Source of the DNA: Brasenia schreberi
Taxonomy: Eukaryota > Streptophyta > Magnoliopsida > Nymphaeales > Cabombaceae
Length of the DNA stretch: 64,000 nt
NCBI GenBank assembly: GCA_036023115.1
Contig: JAYKKT010000073.1
Coordinates: 17,732,501 to 17,796,500, forward strand
Reading direction: 5' to 3'
A program made the translations under genes and the position numbers. The notes beneath the pieces are model-generated. The model saw only the letters and a program-made list of their open reading frames with translations. It made no database searches and had not been told where the DNA came from. Shown piece after piece: positions 47,601-59,663 of this stretch (position 1 is its first letter; each line of letters starts with the position of its first letter).

Positions 47601-50600
47601 TTTACAGGTACTCCGTGGTTTGAGGATTTTCCCTTTGTAATATTGGTAGGCAAAAGGAAACTTTTTGCTGCCTCTGACTAGTTTCAGTTTTGTGTGAACC
47701 TACTATTTATTTTCTCCTGCAGCCTGGAGCATTCGATCTAGTGGGTACCATTGTATATGATGTAGATGAACAACAGTACAACAGTGTATTCTACAATGGT
47801 ACCATTGAAGTTGTTGAAGCTGGCAATTTTCTTAGTGTTGAGTCGGTATTCCTAGTTACACTTGGCATTGCCCTTACTAGCCTATTGGGGCTGTGGATCT
47901 ATGGTCAGATACAAACTTTCTCGAAGGTAAGAATTGCGTCCTGCTTACCTTTTCCATTCTGTTGGTGCATACTGATTCAAATGACCCCATGAGAATGCTG
48001 GTATCATATACTTCAACCAGGTACCCGTTTGCTGCTCTATTTTTTGGTCTCTTTGTGCTTATACTCATGGACAATTAATCATAGCAAAGAATTTGTCCCT
48101 TTTTTCTCAGTGCCCTCCCCTTCGTTACATGTTTTGCTAATGCATATGATGATTTATGATATATGAGTTTTTCTATGAACAAGAACTCCTATATTTGAAT
48201 ACAAATATAACTGCAGTTATTTAAAAGGAAAAAGTCCTTATTTGAATAGTTCATTTGGTGGAACTTTGCCATGACTTTGGTATATTGATCAAATTTTGAC
48301 ATCTCGAAAGTTGTTGACGATATCCTTGAATTTTTTTCCCCATTATACCATTTAGCCCAAGCAAGTCTAACGAGTTAGAAGAACATAGTCAGTCTTTTTA
48401 TTTTGCAGACCCCATCTAGTATGGGAAAAGGTTTAATTGTTGTTGTTGTTGTTGTTGTTGAATTAGTCTTGTTTTTAGGTTTAAGTGAGGCTTTATGCAA
48501 GGGCTTTATAGAAGACAAATAGAAGAATATTAAGTATGTTGGAAACAAGCAAACAAATATACCTTCTAGGCTTCTCCAAAATTGTATAGGACTTCATCAA
48601 ACCTATGTCACACGGATGCGGACACAGGTGCGGGATACGGTAAATTTCAAATTTTTTGGGTGCGGTGACATGGATAGGGTATATAATATATAATATTCAA
48701 GCTACAACAAGTGAGACATCAATTAACATAAGTATATGACAATAGCAAGTACACAACTTTATATTAAAGCAAAATACATAAATGGTAAACAACTACTAAT
48801 TTCATCATAATATACAAATCAATCTTCACTATCCGGACCCATTTATCCAAAAAGACCCGAACTTCAAAATCGATACCAGATTTTGAAGCGTGAAATATCC
48901 ACACAAAAGAAAGTGAAGAAGGTTCGCGTTGAGATATTTTTCTATGTTCATTGGCGGAGTTTCATGGGAGATGATGGAAGACAAGCTGAAGGAGCATTCT
49001 GGAAACTATGGTGAGGTAACTCAAGTGGTCATCATGGGAGATAAGGTCACAAGTCGACTAAGAGTCTTCGGTTTCATCGTCTTCATGGATTACTCCCTCT
49101 TTGATCGGGTTCTGCAGGATAAATACCACCGACACGGTGTTGGTGTCGCACCTGTGTCGAGGTCGACACTCCACCTCTTAGAAGTGTTGTGTGACTTAGT
49201 TTGTTACTATATGAGTGACATGTGTAAGAGTTAATGGGATATAGATATTGGTAGACATGTCTGGTTCCGGGTAAAGCAGAACCAGTGGTTTCAAACCATT
49301 GGTTTTGGGTTTGGTATTTTTGGATCCAGATCTAGTTTTGGTTTTATGATGGTTCTGAATTCGAATCCATTTTTAATGGTTTCGAATTCAGTTTTGGGGC
49401 AGTTTTGGATCTGATTTCAAGTAGTTTTGGATTCAAAATCGGATCCAGAACCAACGGTTTGATTCGGAATTGAATCTAAAACTAGCGGTTTGATTCAAAA
49501 GTGGACCAGGAACCGGTCCAATGGTTCAAACCGAAACCCAAACTGTCAGTTTTTACTACAGTTTCAATTATGGTTCCGGGCTCGTTTTTCAAATAGACAA
49601 ACCGTAACCGGCCAAGACATGTATGAATCCAATTACGATATCAGAGTCGGCAGTTCCGGTTTGCGAGCCGGTTCAGTTCCGAGTTGAACCATCGGGCCGG
49701 TTCCGAATCAGCCATGTCTAGATAATGGAATACTTTATAGGTCAGGCGACAGATTTGTTTCCGAAAGATAATGAGATGTTGCCGCTTTTCACCCATGTAT
49801 GGTATATGTTGAGCCTGGTGACAATGACTTCTAGAGGTGTTCACCATCAGCGTCAGAAGCTGCAATCTTATTGTAGGCATGCAACAATGCAGCGCATGTA
49901 CTGAATCTCAAATCATTCACGGTATGTTCAGTATGTTCATGCAAAATATATCATATAAAGAAAGTTATCTTTGTCCTTCTTAGAATTCAGGATAGTGTGT
50001 ACAAGAGGGTATAGGTGGACAAACTGTGAGCTATATTACTTGTTTCCCACCTCGAGAAACATATATGGATTTGGTGGCATATATTTCACAATTTTTCTTA
50101 ACTTGGGATGTAAAATGGAGGTGAATGTTCTACAAGCACACTTATTGCTGAAATGATGTTCAGTGCATAAAAGCCAAGTGATAGCATAGAGGACAACAGC
50201 TAGGTCAATTGGTATTAAGGCTGCTAACGTTGAAGTGGGAAATCTTTAGTTCGTATTTTTCATTCACCAGTTGTTTTATATTCCTTTGCCATTGTTTCTG
50301 CTTCATAACATGGAATCGGCTGATGACAATATATTCTCAATTGTTAGGTAGCCATGAAAATCGCTGTCTATTCTCCCAGTGATTAAAAGAGGCAATGTAA
50401 GTTAAAAGTGTCAGAAGGAAACAATAAAACATAATTTACTTTTTTTAGTTAAAATGCTGATATGACATGAGAGCACAATGACGAATAAGATCCATGTGGT
50501 CGGTCCCACTTAGCACGGGATAAGGCTTAGTTTTGGTTTTGGTTGGATTAATGATGAGATAGATGTTTTACATTCCTACTTAATACTATTCTTGCCCAAC

Positions 50601-51525
50601 TATGGAGTACGGATGGGATTCGGTGCATTTATGTTAAAAATGTCAAATGTCTCGAGAACCGATGAAGGTTTATGTTGGTTGTTGGTCACCTAATGCAACC
50701 CTTTTCCTTTATCCGGACTTGGGACCTATCATGCAATGGTGACATGCACGGAGTTAAATGGGAAAGAAGGCTGGACCAAGAACATTTAGAGAGTGCATGA
50801 CATTGTAGGCTGCTGTGACAGTGTGACCGAATTTAAGACCTAGTTTCCTTTAGCATTTTTCACATCTGAATCACTATGTTTGATTGGAAAGTGATTTTTG
50901 TAAATAATGCTCTTGCTCTTTTGCTTCTCAATACAGAAATCTAAGAGGGTAGCGAAGGTGGAGGTAGGGACGGGGACTACTGATGGTTCAATCGACGAGT
51001 GGTTGAAGGTACTTTCCATCTAGATCGATCAGTTTCTGCAAATATAGCCTGCTAGAGATTATGTATAGTAGTGAAAATGAATCTTGTACATAGGTATTGG
51101 AGTGGCTATACCTAAAGGTTCGTCATGAAATTTTTGTCTGCACGTGTCCATACCTGCTTGGAAGTCCTTCATTACGAAGGATTTGAGTCACGTGTCCTTC
51201 ATCATGGGAAACCGAAGTTGCATGTTATTTCTAGGCGTAAATGTCACCTGCCACATAAAAAATGCATATGATACATCAGCCAAAATGAATAGCATCCAGT
51301 GGAGAACATAAGTTTAATTTTCCTTTATCATGGAGTTTTATCTTGCAAACCGTTCGTTGAATAAATTTTTCTATAGAGTTGACTGTATTTTGGTTATTTC
51401 TGGTGACCCTAGAACGTTACCATAAAAACGAAGAAAATGCATGAAAATAAATCTCTTTTTCATTGTCATTTCAGGGCACTTCCTTTGATAAATCTCTGTC
51501 GAACAAGTCAAAGAAAAAGAAGTAA
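44634..51525 (+). CDS. Translocon-associated protein subunit alpha (TRAP-alpha, SSR1)
   Basis: TRAP-alpha is an ER membrane glycoprotein of the TRAP complex that associates with the Sec61 translocon and helps protein import. Exons: 44634-44703, 46114-46275, 46373-46423, 47243-47331, 47530-47607, 47723-47926, 50937-51008 and 51475-51525; all phases agree, giving 258 residues, the usual plant length. Residues 1-23 form a signal peptide (MAFDRRLCGILLAVFLFLSA). An acidic lumenal stretch follows, then VTAGEETELLVGLNN and a TRAP-alpha core with N-glycosylation sites NAS (about 128) and NGT (about 174). A single membrane span lies at about 191-211 (FLVTLGIALTSLLGLWIYG). The cytosolic tail ends DEWLKGTSFDKSLSNKSKKK plus a final K. 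Intron 6 (3 kb) has collected several small mobile elements. No lesion was seen. Confidence 0.97.
48405..48462 (+). mobile_element. RTE LINE 3' end with (TTG)n tail
   Basis: GACCCCATCTAGTATGGG followed by AAAAGG and (GTT)n is the extreme 3' end of the RTE family, kept as about 55 bp in TRAP-alpha intron 6. Confidence 0.75.
48604..49173. mobile_element. Putative short DNA element with GACACAGGTGCG inverted ends
   Basis: The left end reads GTCACACGGATGCGGACACAGG, shown here in two parts: GTCACACGGATGC, then GGACACAGGTGCG. The right end, read on the minus strand, is AGTGTCGACCTCGACACAGG continuing TGCG. The ends share GACACAGGTGCG in opposite orientation. No transposase or clear target duplication was found. 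An internal open frame (48929-49234) includes SMFIGGVSWEMMEDKLKEHS, which resembles the first half of an RRM RNA-binding domain of hnRNP type, so a gene fragment may have been captured. Confidence 0.5.
49252..49720. mobile_element. 469 bp AACCGG-rich MITE with hAT-like 8 bp TSD
   Basis: The inverted ends are TAGACATGTCTGGTTC and, on the other strand, TAGACATGGCTGATTC. The flanks are GATATTGG (49244-49251) and GATAATGG (49721-49728), an 8 bp target duplication with one mismatch. The interior consists of alternating GGTTCCGG/GGTTTGG words with no coding potential. It lies in TRAP-alpha intron 6. Confidence 0.75.
50383..50543 (+). mobile_element. RTE LINE 3' fragment
   Basis: The segment follows the last 160 bp of the RTE family (GATTAAAAGAGG, AGAATCCATGTGG-like GAATAAGATCCATGTGG, GGGATAAGGCTTAG) and ends in TTTTGG repeats. 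It is degenerate and 5'-truncated, in TRAP-alpha intron 6. Confidence 0.7.
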
Positions 51526-51592
51526 GCTTTTTTGGGTTACAGAGGAGCAAGAATCGCAGTGCCTATTGTATCATGGTTGTGATGGTTAAAAC

Positions 51593-52003
51593 CTGTTATT
51601 TGTTCTTTACGAGAGAAGCCTTGGTTCATGAAGCTATTTGTTAGCATGAGGCCTTTCAGACAGTCCAGTTTAAAATTTTTGTCAGAAATTTGATTGAGAT
51701 TAGGCCTGTTCACATAGATTTTGCTTGTTCCTTATCAAGGGAAACTGGTCTCATTGTTTTAGAATCTCATAAGAGTTTCAAAATCTTGTTATTAGTAACT
51801 GTTATTTGTTCTGTACGAGAGAAGCCTCGGTTCATGAAGCTATTTGTTAGCATGAGGCCTTTCAGACAGTCCAGTTTAAAATTTGTCAGAATTTTGATTG
51901 AGATTAGGCCTGTTCACATAGATTTTGCTTGTTCCTTCCTTATGAAGGGAAACTGTTCTCATTGTTTTAGAATCTCACAAGAGTTTCAAAATCTTGTTAT
52001 GGT
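51593..52003. repeat. Tandem duplication, 206 bp period, in the TRAP-alpha 3' flank
   Basis: CTGTTATTTGTTCTTTACGA at 51593 recurs as CTGTTATTTGTTCTGTACGA at 51799. The copies stay nearly identical through TAGCATGAGGCCTTTCAGAC to CAAAATCTTGTTAT, differing by a few substitutions and small indels. It starts 68 bp after the stop codon, so it probably falls in the 3' UTR. Confidence 0.93.
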
Positions 52004-53050
52004 AGGCCTAACATATCGTGCTGATTTTAAGCAGTTCAGCATATGGAGTACTATAAGTCTCTTGTGTACGTTGTACCCTTTTCAAAGGATATTTGAGATG
52101 TTTCTACCCATCGTCAAGATCTCTGATGAAAACTCAGCATTTATTGAATCAAGGTCTTGACACATCTCAAGAGCGTGGATATAGTGAAATCATTATCGTC
52201 CACAAATAATAGTATCAGATGAGCATAAACGGAAATTAACCTGCTCAAATCTTTTTCTTATATGCAACATTAGATTGATGCGGGATCAACGTGTACAATG
52301 TGGACTGATTGCGCCTTTGAAGAAGCTCTATTTGGTGGGAACCTTTCCAAGTATTAGCCGAGGATCTTCTGACTTAAATTCAGCTCATTCTGTTGCTTTC
52401 GAACGTCCCACCTGAGTTGATGAGTTCCCTGTGAGATGCGAAGTAGATCAGTGCCGGTAGCTGATTAGACACATTTGGACACTTTTCCTGCTTCAGTAGA
52501 GCATGAGAATCGATAAATCTTCCTGGGAAAGGAACAAGACAGCGCTAGTAGCCAGAATCCAACAAATAAGACTGCCTAGAAGCGGACCATAGGTGAAATA
52601 CCTTTTCCCAACCATACATTCGCCAAAACCTCAGGAATCTGTTTGATAAACCATTCCGACGATGCTATCCATACTTGAATCAATCTATTAAGCTATCTGT
52701 TTGTGCGCCCAAATTATTTGCAGATTCACATATTAGCAAGAGAGAGAGGGCAGAATAGGGCAACCACCAAGATGTGCGCGTGTGAGAGAGACGGAGGAAA
52801 CGAGCTTCGTTCAACAGGCAAAAAGCATCGAGAGAGAGAGGGAAGGAGGGAGGGAGAGAACGAGCTTTGTTTAACAGGCAAAAAAAAAATTCAAAACACC
52901 ACTACGGTAAATGTAAACTTCTCAAAGAACCAAAAGGGAAGAACTCAAATCAAGTACACTTACACGTGTCCTACAGTTCCGGAAATCATTGCACCTAATA
53001 ACAAAAATATAGACCATACGCCACGCTTCTCAATTGCACACCACAGGTTT
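52004..53050. other. Convergent spacer between TRAP-alpha and RPS11
   Basis: The 3' flanks of two converging genes meet here. It contains GA-rich stretches near 52738-52860 and an A-rich patch near 52881. The open frame at 52703-53134 is built on the GA repeats and runs into the antisense of RPS11, so I do not regard it as a gene. Confidence 0.55.
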
Positions 53051-56000
53051 TCACATCCCTGTAAACGCCTTCTTGCCTCCAGTACTTCCGCCAGAAGGAA
53101 CTGCTTTCAACACATTGAATCTGACTGTCTTTGACAAGGGCCTAATGAAGATCAGCAAAAACGGATCAATGAGATAGAGAAAACAAAACTTGCTATCAAG
53201 TTTAAATTCAGGAGATACAATCGCTGAACTTAACCTGCACTGGCCGATGGTGACATGATCCCCCTCCTTCACACGGAAACACGGTGATACATGAGCCGGA
53301 GTGTTGGAATGCCGTTTTTCAAATCTGGAACAGCATCGTACCAGACTAAGTATTTGTGCATGAAGGAGATCAAACAGACATTATGCTTATTAATTATTTC
53401 TCCTCACCTTTGATATTTCTTCACAAAATGAAGATAATCTCTTCGGACGATGATGGTCCTCATCATTTTGGCTTTGTACACAGTGCCTTGCAAAATTCTA
53501 CCCCTGATGGAAACGGTACCAGTGAAGGGGCATTTCTTGTCAATATACGTTCCTGCAAAATGAAAAACAAAACAGAGCTCACAGATCAGGAAGAAAGCTA
53601 AATCCTTTGTTGTTGAAGATATAATAAGAAATTACAAGGCATAAAACAATTAATAGGTGTCATCTAGAATCTTGAAACATAGTAGGAAATGCCAAAGGGC
53701 GTTGCTTCAGATCACAATCTGCACGTTTCCAGAAATTTGAGGCCCTTCTTCGAATGAGGTTCACGTATCACACAGTCCATAATCAATGGAACTATTTCCC
53801 ATAATCGTGAAAGAAAAGAACATTGTCAGTTACAACGGGCAACATACACAGGCAGGGCAACCAACGAGTTGTAGCCTGTAAAAGGTTGTCACGGGGGTCA
53901 GGTCTCCGGCCAACTTTCACACCATTAAAACATCAATCTTCTCACCTCAGTATGTAAATTGGAAGCACCACAACTTTTCATATTTGTTGTTATTCTCACA
54001 TAGAGTCCAAATCAGCATTGTTTGACGTGTATCGTATCGTGTATCATTTTGGTCCACGATATGGGCGTAGCGTATCGTACTTTAATATTAAAAATTTAGT
54101 AAAAATCAGAAAAATCCAAAAAATCAGAAAAAATTACCAAAAACATAATAATTGCAAAGAATTAATATAATGGAAAGTTTAGTACATATTGATCATTGAA
54201 CAATTAAAAAAATTACATATTTTAAAGCAAAAAAAGAAATACATTTACATATTGTAATAAAGATCATCAATTAAATAATCTTATCTTCTCCTTGCGGAAG
54301 ATTCTCACCACCTTCTGCTTCAAAATCAAAATCTTTGTATCCTTGATGATGTTAAGCTTCTTCCAAATTAATCCATGCAATGTCTTCTTTGGTTAGGAGT
54401 GCATTTTCTTCATTATCTTCCATAATTCACTTCTCTAATATATCAAAATTAACAAACAGCTATCTTTGTGCATGTAGTTGGACACATTTGCTCATTTTCA
54501 TGTGAGCAAAACGATGAGCTCCATTTCTTTGATTATTGAGTCTATGACACTCCAGTGACGTGATATTGTTACTTGATGATATCCTCTTTTTCTCTTACTC
54601 GAGACTAGTTTTTTAACTAATGATTGAAGTGGTTTGAAACAGAAGGATAATAGATGGATGTTGTGGGTCAAAATCAGGTCAACTAATTACTTTTGATCTC
54701 ACTTCACAGGTTGAGCTAAGCCTCACACACCCTGGTCATGTTCAACTCAATGGAAGTCGTGTCTGAAATGCTCACTAGGCAACCAAATTGTTCTTCATTG
54801 TTTACGATTTCATGTAATTAGAAACTAGTAGTAGAAATATACCCAAATTGTTATTTGTTTATAAACCCTAAAAGAGAAATGATTTTGTCACAATTGTTAT
54901 TTGTTCATAAATTATTCTTATTCAATAAAATTCTTATAAACTAACCCGAATTTACATGTTACATGCACGCAACTTGCAATCCCAAATAAGCATATCGGAG
55001 GATACCTTAGGAGAAGTGAAGTGTGGTGAACCGAGATCACAAACCCGCAAAAAAAATTTGAAAAAAATAATTTTGGCTGTATCAACTGTATCGTATCATG
55101 GCTTCCCACAATGCGATATGGATAACTCTGGTCCAAATCACAGAAAAAATTTCAGAATTATAGCATAAAGCACCACCAGCGGACACACCATTATGGCAAT
55201 CCATACAATTTCAACGCATTGCCATAAATCATCTACAAAATAACTATAGTACATTTAACATAGTCATCATCTAATTGGACAACACCTTGATTATGTTTCT
55301 CGCTAAAAGCCTAAAAGTTAACAAAAAACACCTATTGTATGTTAAATGCTGCATAAAGGTACGCAGGGATCTACCTATTCTAGTGAAAGGATAACCATAA
55401 CTCCTACATGCAGGGAACTAAAAAGAGCTGCCATGACAATGGACAGACAAAAGACAATCCACTAAGAGAAAGACACATGTTTCAACTTTCAACAACCATA
55501 GAGACACATGTTTCAACTTTCAACAACCATAGGGTCAAACCACCCTCTCGGCGCCAGAAGAAATCTTGTGGCTCCGCCCACCACCACCTAGAATACTTTT
55601 TTCCATTGCCCAAGAATGTTTCCTAGAAAAAATGAAATGGTTATTTCTTTGACCTGTAATCCCATGGTATTTAGTTGGATAATAATGTTTGCCAAAATTT
55701 GTGGTATGAACCACATGAAAGATTCAAGCCATCTTCACTCTGGCAAATTTCTGTTGGCTCCATGCGGCAGACAGGATGCAAGGACAAAGAGCACCCACTG
55801 TTGACTCTTAAAGAGGAGCCAGGAACTGAAAATTGCAATTGCAAGAGCAAGAAAACAGGAAGGCATGCTCAAAAGGTTGTGTAGCATTACTTGTCGTAAA
55901 CACTGAAATCTTGAACAAGGACAAAGAAACAATATCATGTGCCAATCAAGGATGTGGGTGTTCATAGAAGAGACCCTTGTCGGTCCCGAGCATATTTAGA

Positions 56001-57770
56001 AGAAAATATGAAAAGGCTATTCCCTTAACCTGATACTTCATGGTATTTACTTGCACAGTAATTTTGCCAAATTTTGTGGTATGAACAACGTGAAAGGTTC
56101 AATTCATCTTCAGTCCGGCAAATTTCTGTTGGCTCCACGCGGCAGACAGGATGCAGGGACAAAGAGCACCTGCTGTTGACTCTTAAAAAGGAGCCTTAAG
56201 CCGGAAATCTATAAAGTATGTAAGATATCAAATATTAACCTAATGACTAACAATAAAAAAATCAACTCAGCATCACTTATCAAATACTGAATTCATAATT
56301 AAAGGTACAGAAAACATCACCCTTAGAAGTTGTCTCTAAGAGTACAGAGTTCAGAAGTTTAAAAAGAATCCGAGAAACCCAACCAACTGGGATACACATA
56401 AAGTGATGGAAATCAAAATCTATAGTAGCAATCACCAAATTACCAAAAAAAATCAAGAAAAAGTCAGAAATAAGCATAATTAAAACTCAGAGAAAAGAAA
56501 ACACCTTCAATGGCCTCCCTTGGGGTCTTAATTTTCAATCCAATGTTCTTCCAGAACCGGTTACCACCTTTTCCTGGCCCCTTTCCCTTACCAGATTTTT
56601 TTGAACTGCACCAAACCGTTCCTCAAGTCAGAAAGGAAAAGGCATACCCATAGAATGTGATTCTCAATCCAAGCAAAAATTACCACAGGAAGACCTTAGG
56701 CTGCTTGAGGAAAGCCTTCTCAGTCTGCAAACAGAAGAAACCAGCAAAACAATGTTATAACTTTGTTAGGGTTGACATCAGAAGATCGTTAGGGGGCTTT
56801 AAAAGGATAAAAAGAACACCAAGAAATTCAAAAACTTCAAGCACCATTAACTTAGTTGATGATCAATAACATATCATGAGCATATAATGAGCCTCCAACG
56901 TCAATACATGCACCAAACATAGGGATGGGCCCACAAACAAAAGAAGAATTCGGGAGTCACACCCATATGCTAGAAGATCAACTTTTCAAGCCTATCAAGT
57001 TTTTTGTATCCAAAATATTTTCCTACAACTCAGATACCTTCCATACCAATAAAAAAAGCTTCGGGACATTACCCCATCAAAAATTATGTAACAGCAGTCA
57101 GATGAATCACACATCAACCCACTCTGTCCTGCCCCCAAAAGAGCATAGAACGGATTGTAAATTACATAAACGCTCCACAGCCGGAATATATGCACCAAAT
57201 AATCACTCCAAATCATTCGTTCGATCCATAGACAGAGATAACTTCTGGTGTTCTTTTCTGATAAATCATATTGGGTACAGGAAAATAGATAACTTCATTG
57301 TAGAGGAACGTCTTTCTCATTTATCCCATTATAGACCACGGATAAGTAACCACAAGTCTCAATCCTAAAACTTCCTCCATCTGTCCCAAAACCAGTCAGC
57401 GTTAGACTTAGAGAAACACTTTACACTGTAAGATTTATTGCGTTGTACTGATTTACTTAACAAACTGGCACCCAAAACCGCAGGTCCGCAACTTGGCAAA
57501 GCAGTCGGGTTGAAGATCACAATGTTCGGTATAAGAATTAAAGCAAGGAAATACTGTAAATGGAGAAGTGCAAAGATCAAACGTTCAGATACAGTAGAAA
57601 GTTTAGATCTTCAAAACCAACAATCGAGGAACCGTACAAAACATGGTCAGTAGCAACCAAAGGAATAGAAAAAAACGGGAGAGAGAAATAGAGCAAGTTT
57701 AGTAGCAACGAAAAGAAACCCGAGAGACAGAGACAGAGACAGAGTGAAGGGATCTCACCTGTTCAGCCAT
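53051..57770 (-). CDS. RPS11: 40S ribosomal protein S11 (uS17)
   Basis: uS17 is a core small-subunit protein that binds 18S rRNA. Exons in transcript order: 57759-57770 (MAEQ), 56684-56724, 56505-56605, 53408-53552, 53235-53324 and 53051-53141, giving 159 residues, exactly the family length, with every junction in phase. Conserved segments are [90 protein letters not shown] and SKTVRFNVL, ending GGKKAFTGM. One difference from most relatives is Cys at the exon 2/3 junction where Ser is usual. The 2.95 kb intron 3 contains a hAT deletion derivative and a duplicated block. Confidence 0.98.
54013..55130 (-). mobile_element. hAT deletion derivative with 8 bp TSD (RPS11 intron 3)
   Basis: The flanks repeat GTCCAAAT (54005-54012 and 55131-55138). 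The ends are CAGCATTGTTTGACG on the left and ...GGATAACTCTG on the right, with CGTATCGTAT words just inside. Sequence at about 54260-54440 matches the transposase acidic-tail region of the XCT-intron hAT (34600-34770) in the same orientation. It is therefore an internally deleted member of that family and cannot encode a transposase. Confidence 0.85.
55629..56195. repeat. Duplicated block of about 192 bp in RPS11 intron 3
   Basis: Units 55629-55820 and 56004-56195 share ATTTGTGGTATGAAC, GGCAAATTTCTGTTGGCTCC and GGCAGACAGGATGCA, up to GACTCTTAAA.AGGAGCC, at roughly 85% identity, 375 bp apart. A separate 32 bp duplication (CATGTTTCAACTTTCAACAA) sits at about 55486-55530. Confidence 0.85.
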
Positions 57771-57847
57771 GTCGACGAAGGAGGGATCTCCGGCAGCAAC
57801 AGGGAAATGATGGTGCTATGAAGGGGGCCGGCCGGAGAAGTTGTCAG

Positions 57848-57953
57848 CCCTAACCCTAATTCTTTGTGAAACGAGAGGTTGGCTTTACATAATACCCTTT
57901 GCTCAAGGGGTGAAACGGGTTGGGCTCGGTTCGGATGTCCGCAACCCGGCCCA
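57848..57953 (-). promoter_or_regulatory. RPS11 promoter: telo-box and site II motifs
   Basis: Upstream of the RPS11 ATG (57770), CCCTAACCCTAA lies at 57848-57859, a telo-box (TTAGGG repeat on the coding strand) about 80 bp before the start. Site II words follow: TGGGCT at 57921-57926 and GGCCCA at 57948-57953. The telo-box plus TGGGCY combination is well known in promoters of plant ribosomal protein genes active in dividing cells. Position and motif identity are seen; function here is inferred. Confidence 0.8.
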
Positions 57954-58228
57954 ACAACTTTTAAACACAAAAATAGGTAGTAAAAATCGCGATAAATACA
58001 TATTCTTGAACTACGTTTTAAACGGCAAAAAAATGGGTTCGTGTTCGTTTTTTTCGCACTTTTTACCCCTTTTGTTGTTTTAATCCGTATAGTTTAGGAT
58101 GTGTTTCGGGTTGGTATAGAACACAAGTACCTAGTCTGACTGACCACTGACATTGTGTGCCTAGCTTGAAGAATATAGTCGTCACTTATGAGCCTAGAGT
58201 CGTTGACCCTTCATTGTTTAATTGGAAG

Positions 58229-58340
58229 ACAACAACAGCTAAGACTTTTGGGGGTCGACTACATGAACTCTTTGTTTATATAGAGTTCGAACTCGCGGCA
58301 TGCTAACAGATAACTCAAGGGAGACTAAATCATTTTTTTT
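58229..58340 (-). mobile_element. RTE LINE 3' fragment
   Basis: ACAACAACAGCTAAGACTTT then GGGGGTCGACTACATGAAC is a degenerate minus-strand version of the RTE 3' end (AACAACAACTAAGCC...GGCTACATGG). Only about 110 bp is recognisable. Confidence 0.65.
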
Positions 58341-58540
58341 ATATTTCAATATAACTTTTTCAAGGATGTGTACAAAATATTTAGATAAAAATATAAATAA
58401 AAGAGCATTCACTAAAAAAACAATGTATAAAGTACCCTCATATTCTTAGTTTTTGAATCTCCAATATTCTTTGAATTGAATTGAATGGTCAAATATTAGT
58501 TATATGATACCTGGTTTGATTTGGCTCAATATGTTTAACT

Positions 58541-58660
58541 AAGGGTGTTAAAGGAACTGCTGGGACCAAACCAAATCTCCATAACTAAATCAAACTGCCG
58601 GTTTGGTTAGGTTCACTGTTCCAATATTGGAACCAATCCATGAGAACTGAACCAAACCGT

Positions 58661-58712
<52 letters not shown>

Positions 58713-59002
58713 TTATATTGTTATGTATAATAGTTATATATATATATATATGAGTTTTATAACCTCATATACATATTAAATTGAGACCATAAATCAAAAT
58801 AATATGATGACATAATAATCATTATTTAGCCAAACCCTAAAATAAGTAAGACCGTAGTTCATAACCAAACCAAACCGAAATCACCGGTTCAGTTTTGACC
58901 ATACCACAGTTCGGTTTAGTTCTCTAAAAACTAAGAACCGCAAATACTGGTTTAGTTTGAGGTTGCGGCTATAACTGAACCAAGCTGAACCGTGAACACC
59001 CA
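58541..59002. mobile_element. MITE-like element with GGGTGTT ends and internal TA tract
   Basis: The left end AAGGGTGTTAAAGGAACTGC and the right end GAACCGTGAACACCCAC are imperfect inverted repeats. The flanks ATGTTTAACT and ATGTTTGACC may be an old target duplication. The inside has AACCAAACC words and a (TA)n tract at 58664-58709. Confidence 0.5.
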
Positions 59003-59310
59003 CATGTTTGACCAATTTCACCCAGAAATTCAGGACTCTGTTCCTATTTGATGGTAGACAAAATGTCAAAGTTCCGAGTAATTGTGGAATCAATACAAAG
59101 CTGAACAATCCAATCTCTCAGCACCAAGAACGTAAAGGTGTGTTTAGTACCAGGTTCCAAGAGAACTGAACTTTGATTATTATTGCTCCTAATTTCAAGT
59201 ACCTTTGTGCATCAAATGCAGGAGCTACATATATAGAACTGTGATTCTTTAGGCCCTAGTTGAGTAAAAAATCATAGTATGAGAGAGGTGGATGACAAGA
59301 ATCGAACCTA

Positions 59311-59663
59311 GAAGCTTCACATGAAAACCCAAGCATCTCCTCTCTCGTGTTGCTATCTTACCTCGTACAAAAGCCCAAACATCAATACTATTTGCAAATC
59401 AAACACAAAATCATGCATGTAGTGCTAGTACCAGTGTTCTAATACCACGAATCAAATACACCCTAAAGAATAACATAGAAGCTTCACATGAAAACCCAAA
59501 CATCTCCTCTCTCGTGTTGCTATCTTACCTCGCACAAAAGCCCAAACATCAATACTGTTTGCAAATCAAATACAGAATCATGATAATAAGACCGTCTAGG
59601 TTTAGCCGTGTAGTGCTAGTACCAAGGTCCTAATGCCACGAATCAAATACACCCTAAAGAATC
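59311..59663. repeat. Tandem duplication, period about 167 bp
   Basis: GAAGCTTCACATGAAAACCC occurs at 59311 and 59478. Both copies continue with CATCTCCTCTCTCGTGTTGC and end at ACGAATCAAATACACCC. The second copy carries a short insertion. Confidence 0.92.

Noticed and set aside
52703..53134. 143-codon plus-strand frame downstream of TRAP-alpha
   Set aside because: GA-repeat composition and overlap with the antisense of RPS11 exon 6; no domain.
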